55,000 nt of DNA from Symbiodinium natans (GCA_905221605.1 CAJNDS010002355.1:1-55000), one strand, 5' to 3'. Counted from the stretch's first letter, positions 25,301-32,779 are shown. The notes: generated by a model not told the origin, from the letters alone. Made by a program: numbers and translations.

Positions 25301-28300
25301 TAGGGTTTGGGGGCTTAGGGTTCAGGGTTCAGGGTTTTGGGTTTGCCAAGAACAAGGTGAATCAACTGGGATGTTTCCCCTTGTACTCACAGTCCTTCAT
25401 AGGGATTCTAGTAGGGAGTACTATGATCCCTATTAAGGACTGTTAGTATAAGGGGGAACATCCCAATGAATCAACTATACGAACTTGCAACCCTAGCAAA
25501 GATTAGTATTGGTAGCTTTGCTTAGGAATTATTGATTGGTGCCGAAAAGCTTTAAAAAACATCCTCAAGTATCGCTAAGTAAAGGCTTTCGGGTTGACGA
25601 GGCAGTATGGCACGGGGCTTGGGATCTCGAATTTCCACACGACTCGAGCACAGGAGGGTTATTCAAAACCAGGGTCTGTTTCTTGCTTTTTTGTTGGGAG
25701 GGGGTTTAGGGTTTAGGGTTTAGGGTGTAGGGTTTAGGGTTTCGGGCTTAGGGTTTAGGGTTTAGGGTCCATCCAAGGCATGAACTGTTGTCGTCGTCGG
25801 CGAGGAGAGGAGGTCGATGACCTGCATCCGCAGCAACGAGGTTGCCGGACATAGGGTTTAGGGCTTAGGGTTGGGGATTCGGGAGAACCCGAAACCCTAA
25901 ACTCCGAAACCTGCCAGCCCCTACACTCTTCCACGTCCTAACCCGAAGCCGTGAACCCCAAAAGGCAAATTTTCAGTCTCCTCAGGCCCACGGCTTTTAG
26001 GGCTACGGCCCTGATCTAAAGTCTTTTCCCTAAACCATAAGGGTTTGGGGTTTAGACTTTAGGGTTACGGGTACCTTCTCATTGAAGATCTCGAAATACG
26101 AGAGCTTCGCAGGCGACACGCGGCGCTGGATGCCTTCAGGGAGACTTGGATGGACACTGCCGTCGGCGGGTTACTTTGGAGGGTCGTGGTACTTGTTTAG
26201 GGTTTAGGGTTTAGGGTTTTAGGGTTTAGGGTTTAGGGTTTAGGGTTTAGGGTTTAGGGTTTAGGGTTTAGGTTTTAGGGTTTAGGGTTTAGGGTTTAGG
26301 GTAACCCAATTATAACTGTACTTTATAAGCCACTTATAAGCCCTTTAAGTGGCCTAGTAGGGTTAGGATTGGGTTAGAAGTACAATTATAGTTGGGTTAT
26401 TCAGTACCATGAACCTCCAAGTAAACCCATATAGCTGGAAATTGCAGCTTGCTGGGTTTGAGGTTTCGGGTTGGGGGTTTCCGGTTTGGGGATGAGAGCC
26501 CTCCCTCAGAAGGATTTGCAAAGAACTTTGCCACTCCACAAGCAATTCAGCAATTACCCCCCGAAGCCACCCCCCAAACCTCCCAAACCCTAAAACCCTA
26601 AAACCCTCAAACCCTCAAACCCTCGAACCCTCGAACCCGCAACCCTAACCGAGCTTCCCAACGGGCGCCCCTCAGGAACTCCCGAGCTGGGAACCCGGCT
26701 GTCGTTCTCGAAAATCTCCTGCGGCTGCTGCAGCCGCTTGGCGGTTTGATGCGAAGATAGGGTTTAGGGTTTAGGGTTTAGGGTTTAGGGTATAGGGTAT
26801 AGGGTATAGGGTTTAGGGTTTAGGGTTTAGGGTTTAGGGTTTAGGGTTTAGGGTTTAGGGTTTAGGGTTTAGGGTTTAGGGTTTAGGGTTTAGGGTGTGG
26901 TAGCGTTGCTAGCGCGCGTCGTGGGCCCTATAGACTGGCTTGTAGGGTTTTGGTCCAAAGTCTGGTTATACTGCTCTTATCCGCAGTGGGCCTGGCCCAC
27001 TCAGCCGTGCGGTTGTTATGAAGCGTCCCTCGTTCAGACAGCAACGGCGGTTTTGGGTAGACGCGGGATTGAGCTGGGCTAGGGGGGCTTTGGAAGGTCC
27101 TCGACTGAGAGCGGAAGCAGTCCAGGCTCGAACGGTGTGCCCAAGACCTCCGCTCCGGGGGAAGGTTCAGGAGTCATGCGACATTTGAGGGTTGGCTATC
27201 TGCAACCCTAAACCTAAACACAAAACCCCAAACCCAAAACCCTAAGCCCTAAACCCTGTAATTCAACAGTCGTTGCAAGAGCAGGGTCGAGGCTTTCAGT
27301 TACGAACCACTAACTGGGTTGGCTCCTAAACGAAAAGAAGTTGACAAATATGGTGGAAGGCATAAAATACCCCGGAAGAATGCATCCCGAAAAAGGATCC
27401 TTTTTGAGCAGGCAGCCGTCTGCAGACTGCCGCCCACTCTAAACCGGGGAATGAACCCTAAACCCCAAACCCTAAACCCTCTACATCGCTTCATGGGCCC
27501 CTTCACAGCACGCGCCCCAAGGTGGCAAGGTCCGTTTTGCAGAAGGAATTGCTAAGGTCCACATTGTCTCGAACCTTAGGGTTTAGGGTTTGGGGTTTGG
27601 GGTTTAGGGCTTAGGGTTTAGGGCGTGACACCCGAGGCCACAGCCGAGTGTGTCTTGCCGGAGCTGGTCCTAGGCTGCTCAGTGGCCCCCGGGAAAAATT
27701 AAGAGTACATACTATTTTGTGGGGCTAGCTAACCCTAAACCCTAAACCCTAAACCCTAAACCCTAAACCCTAAACCCTAAAAACCAAAAAGGTATACTTC
27801 TGAACAGGCTAGGGTCTGGCCATAGGCCAGGATGGAGACGTTGGACCCGGCCATGGCAGCCTGGACCTGGACGTCTACTTGCTGTTTAGGCGAGTTAGGG
27901 TTTAGGGTTTAGGGTTTAGGGTTTAGGGTTTAGGGTTTAGGGTTTAGGGTTTAGGGTTTAGGGTTTAGGGTTTAGGGTTTTAGGGAATTAGGGTTAGGGT
28001 TTCGGGTTTGGGGACAAACCCCAAACCCCCAAACTGCGAGCAACTTGAGGGTTTAGGGTTTAGGGTTTAGGGTTTGGGGTTTGGGGTTTGGGGTTTAGGG
28101 TTTGATTCGGGTTTAGGGTCATGCTGTACAGGCTTCTCAGGCCAGAAAAAGCCCCACTGTTTTCTCAGATGGCTCCTGTCCTTGCGTCACTTTATTTGAG
28201 GTGTTGCTGGAAGCCTTTCAATACGGGGATTTCCCAAAAGGGGTCCCCTAATTACACCTCCAAAAAGCTGTACGTCTCATTATAGCACCCCCGAACAAAC

Positions 28301-31300
28301 GCTACCCCTAAATTCTCCTAAACTCACATAGGCGCACTGTAATTTGCAAACCCCAAAGTGCACGTAAGTTCACCCAAAACCCTAAAACCAGAAACCCTAC
28401 ACCCTAAACCCTAAACCCTCCATCCAGGCATGCATGTTTAGGGCTTTACGATTTAATGGGGTACCCTGTCGGGGTTTCCGGCGATACGGATTACAGCGCT
28501 TGGGAGTGGGCGCCACTGTTTTTGTTTATTCTCCTTTTTTGGCTGGGGGGAGGGGGGGGGAGCTGCGCAAAAAGAACCGTCTAAACCGTCCAAACCGTCT
28601 AAACCCTAAACACCAAACCCCAAACCCTGAGTCACTTCTTCCTGAGGTCTTGGACGAACTTCTTTGCCGCCTTGTCGAAGAGCTCACGGTTGGAAGCCTT
28701 GCCGTCGAGGCCTCACTCATTCTTTGCGGAAACAGAAGATGTGCGGGTTTAGGGCTTATTAGGGTTTCGGGTTTAGGGTTTGTGCTGCGTCGCGCAGTTT
28801 GGCGCAACAGCGCAGGAACCAGTCTTCCAGCAGGCATCCGAATCTCACGTACTACTTCATACTAACCCAGTGCCTAACACTCAAACCCTAAGCCCTAAAC
28901 CCCCCTAAGACTCCTAAAAACTATACGTGTGGAATCCTAGAACCCGAGACCCCTAAAACCCCGAACCTAAATCCCTAAAACTGAAACTCCACGAAACCCT
29001 AAACCCTAAACCCTAAACCCTAAACCCTAAACCCTAAACCCTAAACCCACATGCAACCCGGGCAACAGAGATCGAAGGCAAAAGCCGCACCCATGGCCTC
29101 AGCGGTTGCGGGAGAAGGCTGTGGATGGTTTAGGGTTTAGGGTTTAGGGTTTAGGGTTTAGGGTTTAGGGTTTAGGGTTTAGGGTTTAGGGTTTAGGGTT
29201 TAGGGTTTAGGGTTTAGGGTTTAGGGTTTTAGGGTTTTAGGGTTTTAGGGTTTTAGGGTTTTAGGGTTTTGGGTTCTGGGTTTAGGGTTTAGGGTTTAGG
29301 GTTTAGGGTTTTAGGGTTTTAGGGTTTTAGGGTTTTAGGGTTTTAGGGTTTTGGGTTTTGGGTTTTGGGTTTAGGGTTTAGGGTTTAGGGTTTTGGGTTT
29401 TGGCTTTAGGGTTTAGGGTTCAGTGCTCCTGGGAACACGAGGTTCTCGCACGGTACGTCTCATGCCGGGGATTACAACACAGACTTCAAGTCTCAACATT
29501 GAATTTCGGTTTCTTCAAGAGGGAAACTGATTTAGACGATTCAACATCTGCTCAAATGGACCCTGGGGGTTACTACGGAGTGAGGGAAGCTCCAATACGA
29601 GGGTTCCTGTCAGGCAACTAAAACCTAAACCCTAAACCCTAAACCCTATTTCCCTAAACCCTAAACCCTAAACCCTAAACCCTAAACCCTAAACCCTAAA
29701 CCCTAAACCCTAAACCCTAAACCCTAAACCCTAAACCCTAAACCCTAAACCCTAAACCCTAAACCCTAACCCGAAACCCCTAAACCCTAAACCCTAATCC
29801 GAAACCCTAAACCCTAAACCCTAAACCCTAAACCCTAAACCCTAAACCGAGGCGGGGAGCACAGCGGGCAGACTCGGGGCCACCAGCAGGCGGCTGGTGG
29901 CAAACCTGGGGCGGCGGGGGGGTGACTTAAAGACGAGCTGAGGATGCCGAGATTTCCAGGGTTTAGGGTTTAGGGCTTAGGGTTTAGGGCTTGGGGTTTA
30001 GGGCTTAGAGTTTAGGGTTTAGGGTTTAAGGTTTAGGGTTTAGGGTTTAGGGTTTAGGGTTTAGGGTTTAGAGTTTAGAGTTTAGAATAAGGGTAGGGTT
30101 TAGGGTTTAGGGCCGTTTAGGGTTTAGGGCCGTTTAGGGTCTAGGGTTTAGGGTCTAGGGTCTAGGGCTTAGGGTTTAGAACCTTACCCAGGGTCTTTGG
30201 TGTGATTATACACCTTGAAGGGGTCTTGAACTTAAACCAAGAGACCAAAGTATGCAGACTAGATTCTGAACCAACTCCACATGTTTGTTCCTGAACAAGA
30301 ACCCAGCAAGGGGTTACTTGAGGCGTTACTTGAGGGCTTTATAGGGTTGCGGGGTTTAGGGTTCAGAGGTTAAGGGCTGAATGTAGGGGCCAATGCTGGA
30401 CTTACGTGCAGGAGGATGGGGGCTGCAGGTCTAGGGTTTAGGGATTTGGGGTTTGGGGGTCTAGGGTTTAGGGTTTAGGGTTTAGGGTTTAGGGATTTGG
30501 GGTTTAGGGTTTAGGGGTCTAGGGTTTAGGGGTACCGGTTCAGGGTTCAATCCGAACAAGCGCGAGAGTCCATGGTAACAGAAACAGCAGGATCACGGCA
30601 AGGAATACCGCGGGCCCTATTCGGTTCAAGGCTGATGATGCCCGCTCTCAGTCCCTGACCCAATGCTGTCCATCCTTGGCTGACATCAGATCCTACTGGT
30701 TTTAGCCCTAAACCCTAAACCCTAAAAACCCTAAACCCAGTCCCTCACACCCCACAAGTGCTTCACACCGAGTATGCACTTGATGTGCCCACTGCGGTCA
30801 TGTGGGCGCAAGACGAGTAGACCTTGTGTCCCTGGGAAGGTGATATGGGTCACTTTGTATACTCTCATACAGCCTACTCGAGCGAGTTGCCCATGACAGC
30901 GGAACTCATGCAATCCTGCTACTCCGATTGCAACTTGACAAATATTGACAAGATGCGCACCTTCTTTCTGAGGATACGTAGGGCTGGGAAATGGTGCAAC
31001 ATAGATGTAAAGATGTGAGAAGTCGTGAACTTCAAACCTGTCAGGACCCACGTGATATGGGGGTTCTTTTGGGGGGGGGGGGGTCCCTTTTAAGGGGATT
31101 CTATTCCATTTGGGGAAAAGAAGTACCCCTATTTCGGGAAATACCCATATGAGACTCTTCCGGCAAGGCGGCCCTCTGATCAATTCGCCACGTCGAGCCT
31201 GTCATGTGCAGCATGTCTCTAAGGGTAGTTACATGGGCCCTTAACCCTAAACCCCTAATTTTCCGGCAGAAGCTTGTAAATTTCTTGAAAAGACACGTAC

Positions 31301-32363
31301 GACACTAATAGCCAACTATGACGTGCAATTGTAACTCGGCCATTCGCTCGGCATGAAGCAAGACTGCCATGGCATTTTCGGGTATGACGTAGGGTTTAGG
31401 CTTAAGGGTGTAGGGTTTCGGGCACAATATTGCTTTCTAAGCGCTGCTTATTCTTGGCACGTTACATGAACACAAGCCAACTGTGATCACCAACAAGCAA
31501 CTGAAAAACTCAAACAACATCTGCGAGCAACTTGCATCCTAACAGATTGCCATCACCACCCAACGAAAGTACAGATCTTCTTACTGGCTCTTAGTAGGGG
31601 GACTCGAGAAAGAGGTACCCTATCCAATCCCTTGCAGAATTTTCTAGGGGACAAAACGCGCCAAAGTCCCGAATTCCATACTGAGGACTGGTCTATGAAG
31701 CGTTGCTGTGTTTTGGCGACTCGTATCCCCACCAACTCATGCACTCACCACGACTACTCGGGAAGAAAAAGTGCACGCACCAAGAACAGTGAGCCCGACG
31801 CCCTCAACCCTAAACCTTAAACCCCAAAACGCCAAACCCTAAAGCCCCAACACCCTAAACCCCAAACCCATGTAAGTATTTAGGGACCATGGACCCTACT
31901 TTGGAGTAGACCCTAGCAAAAAACTATACACTTTTTAGGTATAAGTAGCGATTATTGGAACCAAGGATTAACGTGTACTGTATGCTCCAAAACCCAGTGG
32001 AGGCACCCATCCCTCACCCGTAAGCCCCCCAAACCCCTAAAATTGTAGAGTTTAGGGTTTAGGGTTTAGGGTTTAGGGTTTAGGGTTTAGGGTTTAGGGT
32101 TTAGGGTTTAGGGTTTAGGGTTCGCGGTACACCCTTTTCAGGGCTATTGGGCTGTGGGGTTTGGCACTTTGAGGTTTAAGGGGTTAGAGAAAATCAGTGG
32201 GCCCAGTGCTCAGAACTCAACCTAAGCCCTGAAACCTTGAACCCTAAACCCTAAACCCTAGAACCTAAACTCTAAACCCTAAACCCCAAACCCTAAACCC
32301 AAAACCCTACCCCTCGATGGTGCCTGACTCCGCTGCCGGTCCGGAGAGAGGTCGCAAGCGCAC
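19209..32363 (-). CDS. Kinesin motor-domain gene, fragmented by telomere-array introns
   Basis: The minus strand carries a kinesin motor domain split over at least 14 short exons, described separately. In order they give beta-1 (VRLRPLS), a possible FAFD strand, the P-loop (AYGQ then TSSGKTHS), PGLLPLSVEDL, LSYFEIFNEK joined in frame to VIDLLSSP, the NDYSSR switch I region, the VVRMIWES strand, switch II (KLHIVDLAG), and INRSLFFLGE joined in frame to VISRL. Kinesins are microtubule motors that hydrolyse ATP. The INRSLF.LG and NDYSSR wording is kinesin-7-like, but I do not assign a subfamily. Introns use GT, GC and GA donors and contain TTTAGGG arrays and MITEs. Oddities: switch I reads SSRE rather than SSRSH in the phased model, the SE after DLAG is not evident, and loops appear expanded. 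It could be a divergent gene or a decaying copy. Exons outside the motor motifs are uncertain. Confidence 0.8.
19311..19334. mobile_element. Truncated M2 left end running into a telomere array
   Basis: CTACTTGGAGGAACATGGGTAC is the M2 terminus. It passes directly into about 18 TTTAGGG units (19335-19463). The rest of the element is missing. Confidence 0.6.
19545..19667. mobile_element. Palindromic element, family M3
   Basis: CTTGGAGGTTCAAGGGTACTT at left, GTACCCTGCACCTCCGAGTA at right, with GGGGGCTTATAAGCACAGT in the core. Confidence 0.65.
19900..19941 (-). CDS. Kinesin exon: INRSLFFLGE (GC donor)
   Basis: 42 nt after ATGTTCTTCTTCAG, reading DGRHINRSLFFLGE in phase 0, the kinesin switch II helix. 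The donor is GAG followed by GCGGGG. A GT site 5 nt further on the 5' side (TTGG/GTGAGG) would break the frame with the next exon, so GC is preferred. The opposite strand (AAIDVAAVLKKNIYAKRVAQ) is open too, but matches nothing. Confidence 0.75.
20000..21100 (-). CDS. Candidate kinesin exons between DLAG and INRSL
   Basis: Minus-strand open segments at 20345-20415 (CENHKHEASEDCTVPVSAIA, donor GTCGTTAGG) and 20960-21050 (CKTGRRVTLHDFPYHCPTSL) could fill the loop between switch II and the INRSL helix. Plus-strand readings at 20510-20600 and 20700-20790 are also open with plausible splice sites. Strand here rests only on the flanking kinesin motifs. Confidence 0.35.
20590..20700. mobile_element. 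Palindromic element, family M7
   Basis: GAGTAGGGAAGGGGGAAGG and GTATATATATATATAC, then TTAATTCCCCTCATTC. Same layout as 34515-34620 and 52798-52905. Confidence 0.6.
20808..20930. mobile_element. Palindromic element, family M4
   Basis: Left end ATTTGCTTAAGAAACCCC and right end GGGGGGTTCTTAAGCAGATAG. Confidence 0.8.
21176..21232 (-). CDS. Kinesin exon: switch II KLHIVDLAG
   Basis: After CCTGAAG the minus frame, phase 0, reads AMGPRACTKLHIVDLAGIR. KLHIVDLAG is the kinesin switch II signature (usual form DLAGSE). A GT donor lies at AGG/GTTTGGGG. A GA donor inside GCAG/GAATC would end the exon right after LA, with the first base of the G codon, and allow a following SE from the next exon. Confidence 0.8.
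21370..22030. other. Segments open on both strands
   Basis: Three spacers (21370-21480, 21560-21790, 21895-22025) have good plus-strand readings (KCNREITLPCKDVFEQM; LNELTIEGQGHCFIYTGIAV; YVLRILYYMLAFVKGKTLAS up to a stop). They lie inside the minus-strand kinesin span. They may be a nested plus-strand gene, antisense shadows, or intron. I leave them unassigned. Confidence 0.35.
22110..22232 (-). CDS. Candidate exon
   Basis: The minus frame after CATCAAG reads LHVAVFGGLTPKFGVTEAPM. All three minus frames are open. The first bases and the neighbouring array junction recur inverted at 50.5 kb. Confidence 0.35.
22334..22365 (-). CDS. Kinesin exon: VVRMIWES strand
   Basis: 32 nt after CCCACAG, reading EVVRMIWESL. 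Its 2-nt lead completes the last codon of the upstream exon (C + GT = R). The RM.ES pattern is the strand after SSRSH in kinesins. The donor is GTGACGAAAG. Confidence 0.7.
22395..22545. mobile_element. Palindromic element, family M6
   Basis: TTCTTAAGGGAGGGGGTTCA at left and CATGAACCCCCCTCCCTGAAGAACC at right, with degenerate AAGGCTCCCTA units between. Sister copies are at 24.7 and 51.6 kb. Confidence 0.8.
22546..22920. other. AT-rich intronic spacer with nested element fragments
   Basis: Holds TACCCCCAATATCGTAAACCCC (an M5-like end near 22755-22785) and no convincing exon. Confidence 0.4.
22968..23015 (-). CDS. Kinesin exon: switch I NDYSSR
   Basis: 48 nt after GGTCTCAG, reading PARRYARTRWNDYSSR with 2 nt and 1 nt overhangs. 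It matches the kinesin R..A.T.MN..SSR pattern. The donor GTGCCTTGAC is in phase with the 22334-22365 exon. The SH that normally follows SSR is absent in this join. Confidence 0.75.
23195..23275 (-). CDS. Candidate exon
   Basis: After GGATGTAAG two minus frames are open (FLTTALGSLSHTLRGRALER; ASSRQLWDPSLILLGDELLN). It lies between two phased kinesin exons that join without it, so it may be intron. Confidence 0.25.
23498..23605. mobile_element. Family M2 element, right end replaced by telomere array
   Basis: Starts ACTTCGAGGTTCATGGGTGC and runs to TACTTACAAGTACCTATGCACC, then switches directly to CCTAAACCCTAAA. Confidence 0.7.
23664..23733 (-). CDS. Kinesin exon: helix before switch I
   Basis: 70 nt after GGGCGGAG, reading DVLRLVARGEERRHVTEALP and DSG. 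It fits the kinesin .VL.LL..G...R pattern. The 1-nt overhang joins the 2-nt lead of 22968-23015 (G + TG = V). An earlier GT (CAC/GTAACAG) would shorten the inserted loop but change phase. The plus strand is also open. Confidence 0.6.
24060..24110 (-). CDS. Candidate exon
   Basis: After TTGCACTTCAG the minus frame reads VAVLPFVTGEFVLALESKG. Possible inserted loop of the kinesin, or an independent exon. Confidence 0.35.
24340..24620 (-). CDS. Candidate exons, kinesin loop region
   Basis: 24550-24620 reads LPEVFRRGGASLSTASAKPL with donor GTGAGGAG. 24345-24405 reads CEVGLLTVEKGKRAWRVQRL. They lie between phased motor exons. The plus strand of the first is also open (GFAEAVDKEAPPLRKTS). Confidence 0.3.
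24710..24842. mobile_element. Palindromic element, family M6
   Basis: TTCAGGGAAGGGGGTTAATGG at left and TTGAACCCCCCCCTCCTCAAGAAC at right, with AGCCTTAGGGACTC units between. Confidence 0.75.
25091..25137 (-). CDS. Kinesin-type exon with telomere-repeat donor
   Basis: After GCTCCCAG, a 47-nt segment reading (V)KEDAAAARDVDVCSG, compatible with the kinesin L.V.E....GV.V.GL strand pair. The donor is TCCGGG/GTTTTAGGGTTTAGGG, the telomere array itself. Other frames are open, so confidence is moderate. Confidence 0.5.
25367..25466. mobile_element. Palindromic MITE, family M1, with 9-bp TSD
   Basis: TGGGATGTTTCCCCTTGTAC at left and GTATAAGGGGGAACATCCCA at right. The flanks tgaatcaac (25358-25366) and tgaatcaac (25467-25475) are an exact 9-bp direct repeat. 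Confidence 0.92.
25774..25821 (-). CDS. Kinesin exon: VIDLLSSP
   Basis: 48 nt after GGATGCAG, phase 0, reading VIDLLSSPTTTTVHAL. It continues the upstream EIFNEK exactly as kinesins do (EIYNE.V.DLL). The donor is probably GA (CTTG/GATGGACCC), because no GT is in frame. Confidence 0.85.
26075..26140 (-). CDS. Kinesin exon: LSYFEIFNEK
   Basis: The minus frame reads RRVSPAKLSYFEIFNEK and ends at AAG/GTACCCGTAA, phase 0. SYFEIFNEK is a hallmark kinesin strand (usual form SYLEIYNE). The acceptor is one of several AGs (26126 or 26136). The opposite strand is open for a coiled-coil-like sequence, but the kinesin match and the frame join to VIDLL decide the strand. Confidence 0.85.
26170..26430. mobile_element. 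Family M3 element with a telomere array inside
   Basis: Left end ACTTTGGAGGGTCGTGGTACTT, then a TTTAGGG array (about 26190-26302), then the rest of the element (AACCCAATTATAACTGTACTT ... GTACCATGAACCTCCAAGTA). The array has inserted into, or expanded within, the element. Confidence 0.8.
26640..26750 (-). CDS. Candidate kinesin exon
   Basis: The minus strand reads QEIFENDSRVPSSGVPEGRP or, in another frame, RRRFSRTTAGFPAREFL. The position suits the helix after PGLLPLSVEDL. Phase is unresolved. Confidence 0.4.
27089..27152 (-). CDS. Kinesin exon: PGLLPLSVEDL
   Basis: 64 nt after CCCCCGGAG, reading EVLGTPFEPGLLPLSVEDLP. The 2-nt lead completes the final codon of the P-loop exon. It matches the kinesin G....PGIIPRA.EDIF element. 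The donor may be GC (AAA/GCCCCCC). Confidence 0.75.
27632..27669 (-). CDS. Kinesin exon: P-loop TSSGKTHS
   Basis: 38 nt after GCAGCCTAG, reading TSSGKTHSAVAS. With the upstream exon it restores AYGQTSSGKTHS, the nucleotide-binding P-loop (G-x4-GK-T/S) of kinesins. The invariant G, K and T are present. The donor is GTGTCACGCC. Confidence 0.9.
27670..27816 (-). other. 147-nt GA-AG intron made largely of telomere repeats
   Basis: It splits the Q codon of the kinesin P-loop. The exon ends GGCCA, the intron begins GACCCTAG and ends GCAGCCTAG, and the next exon begins GACCAGC. Only a GA donor with the AG acceptor restores the frame, so the same GACC lies at both junctions. About seven CCCTAAA units (27730-27782, plus strand) occupy a third of the intron. 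Confidence 0.85.
27817..27877 (-). CDS. Kinesin exon: AYGQ strand
   Basis: About 61 nt after AACAGCAAG, reading DVQVQAAMAGSNVSILAYGQ, with the last codon split. It matches the kinesin V...L.GYN.TIFAYGQ segment just before the P-loop. Confidence 0.88.
28110..28420. other. Intronic or intergenic spacer
   Basis: 28130-28200 has a weak minus-strand open segment. 28220-28345 holds M5-like fragments (GGGATTTCCCAAAAGGGGTCCCC; TTTGCAAACCCC). No confident gene. Confidence 0.4.
28637..28722 (-). CDS. Candidate kinesin exon
   Basis: After ATGAGTGAG the minus frame reads DGKASNRELFDKAAKKFVQD and LRK, donor GTGACTCAGG. The helical FD.AAK..V pattern could be the segment before the AYGQ strand. The plus strand is also open (SLLPEVLDELLCRLVEELTV). 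Confidence 0.45.
28790..28862 (-). CDS. Candidate exon
   Basis: The minus frame reads YEVVREIRMPAGRLVPALLR and QTARRSTN. Family unknown. It lies within the kinesin span. Confidence 0.4.
29058..29097 (-). CDS. Candidate kinesin exon: FAFD strand
   Basis: 40 nt after AACCGCTGAG, reading AMGAAFAFDLCCPG, donor GTTGCATG. It resembles the kinesin F.FD.VF strand, but the match is short. Confidence 0.5.
29400..29620 (-). CDS. Candidate exon
   Basis: After GCCTGACAG the minus frame reads TLVLELPSLRSNPQGPFEQM and LNRLNQ (donor GTTTCCC). The plus strand is open for 73 codons too. Strand is chosen from the neighbours. Confidence 0.35.
29855..29910 (-). CDS. Candidate exon with telomere-repeat donor
   Basis: After CGCCCCAG all minus frames are open (for example FATSRLLVAPSLPAVLPAS). 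The end is CCTCG/GTTTAGGG, where the array supplies the GT. Confidence 0.35.
30190..30420. other. Spacer, nothing recognised
   Basis: Unique sequence with degenerate array ends. No exon or element was recognised. Confidence 0.5.
30545..30650 (-). CDS. Candidate exon with membrane segment
   Basis: The minus frame reads NRIGPAVFLAVILLFLLPWT and LALVRI, a strong hydrophobic helix. It does not fit a kinesin motor, so it may belong to another gene or be non-coding. Confidence 0.4.
30735..31020 (-). CDS. Long open segment (about 95 codons), minus strand
   Basis: The frame includes FSHLYIYVAPFPSPTYPQKE and GLLVLRPHDRSGHIKCILGV. It runs into an M5 element at its upstream end, so the apparent 150-codon ORF is partly element. 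It could be an exon of a kinesin insertion or of a separate gene. Confidence 0.4.
31055..31150. mobile_element. Family M5 element
   Basis: GGGGGTTCTTTTGGGGGG and GGGGTCCCTTTTAAGGGG, then TACCCCTATTTCGGGAAA at right. Confidence 0.6.
31305..31395 (-). CDS. Candidate exon
   Basis: The minus frame reads VIPENAMAVLLHAERMAELQ and LHVIVGY. Confidence 0.45.
31400..31800. other. Spacer with ambiguous open frames
   Basis: A 62-codon plus frame (31632-31810) and a 63-codon minus frame overlap. Neither has convincing splice sites or composition. Confidence 0.35.
31872..31998. mobile_element. Dispersed element, family M9
   Basis: Shares ACCCTACTTTGGAGTAG, CTAGCAAAAAACTATACACT, TTTTTAGGTATAAGTAGC and GTATGCTCC with 54828-54940 (approximate matches). 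Non-coding. Confidence 0.65.
32311..32363 (-). CDS. Kinesin exon: beta-1 VRLRPLS
   Basis: 53 nt after GGGGCCCAG, reading VRLRPLSGPAAESGTIEG, donor GTAGGGTTTT. V.VR.RPL is the first strand of kinesin motors. It is the most 5' kinesin element recognised. Any N-terminal extension lies at higher coordinates. Confidence 0.75.
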
Positions 32364-32459
32364 CTGGGCCCCAAACCCTAAATCCTAAACCCTAAACCCC
32401 AAACCCTAAACCCTAAACCCTAAACCCTAAACCCCAAACCCCGAAACCTAAACCCCAAA

Positions 32460-32760
32460 CCCTAAAAATAATCCTCCTGAACCCAAGCAGGGAAAGCATA
32501 AAATATGCCAAGGGCCTACCTAGTAGGAGAGTGCGGGGTTGTGGGCTTAGAGCTTTGGGCTTAGGGGGAGCTCTAGGGCTCTTAGGGCTGAGGGATTTTG
32601 GGCACAGGGTAGGTTTAGGATATAGGGTTTAGGGTTTAAGGTTTAAAGGCTTCATTTAGGAAATATGGTAGCCTAGGGCTTTGGGCTCAAAAACTCAAAG
32701 TTGATTTGGGGCTTGGAGCTTTTGAAGTGCAGAGGGTGAATTTGGCGGCTCCGGGCCTGG
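32460..32760. other. Spacer, element fragment and degenerate array
   Basis: 32465-32530 matches family M11 (CCTCCTGAACCCAAGCAGGG; AAGGGCCTACCTAG). The rest is degenerate. Confidence 0.45.
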
Positions 32761-32779
32761 GATGGGGTGTTTTGTCACA

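Noticed and set aside
26075-26170. Plus-strand coiled-coil-like reading (DLEIRELRRRHAALDAFRET)
   Set aside because: The minus strand encodes SYFEIFNEK and joins in frame to VIDLL, a specific kinesin signature. The plus reading is taken as an antisense shadow.
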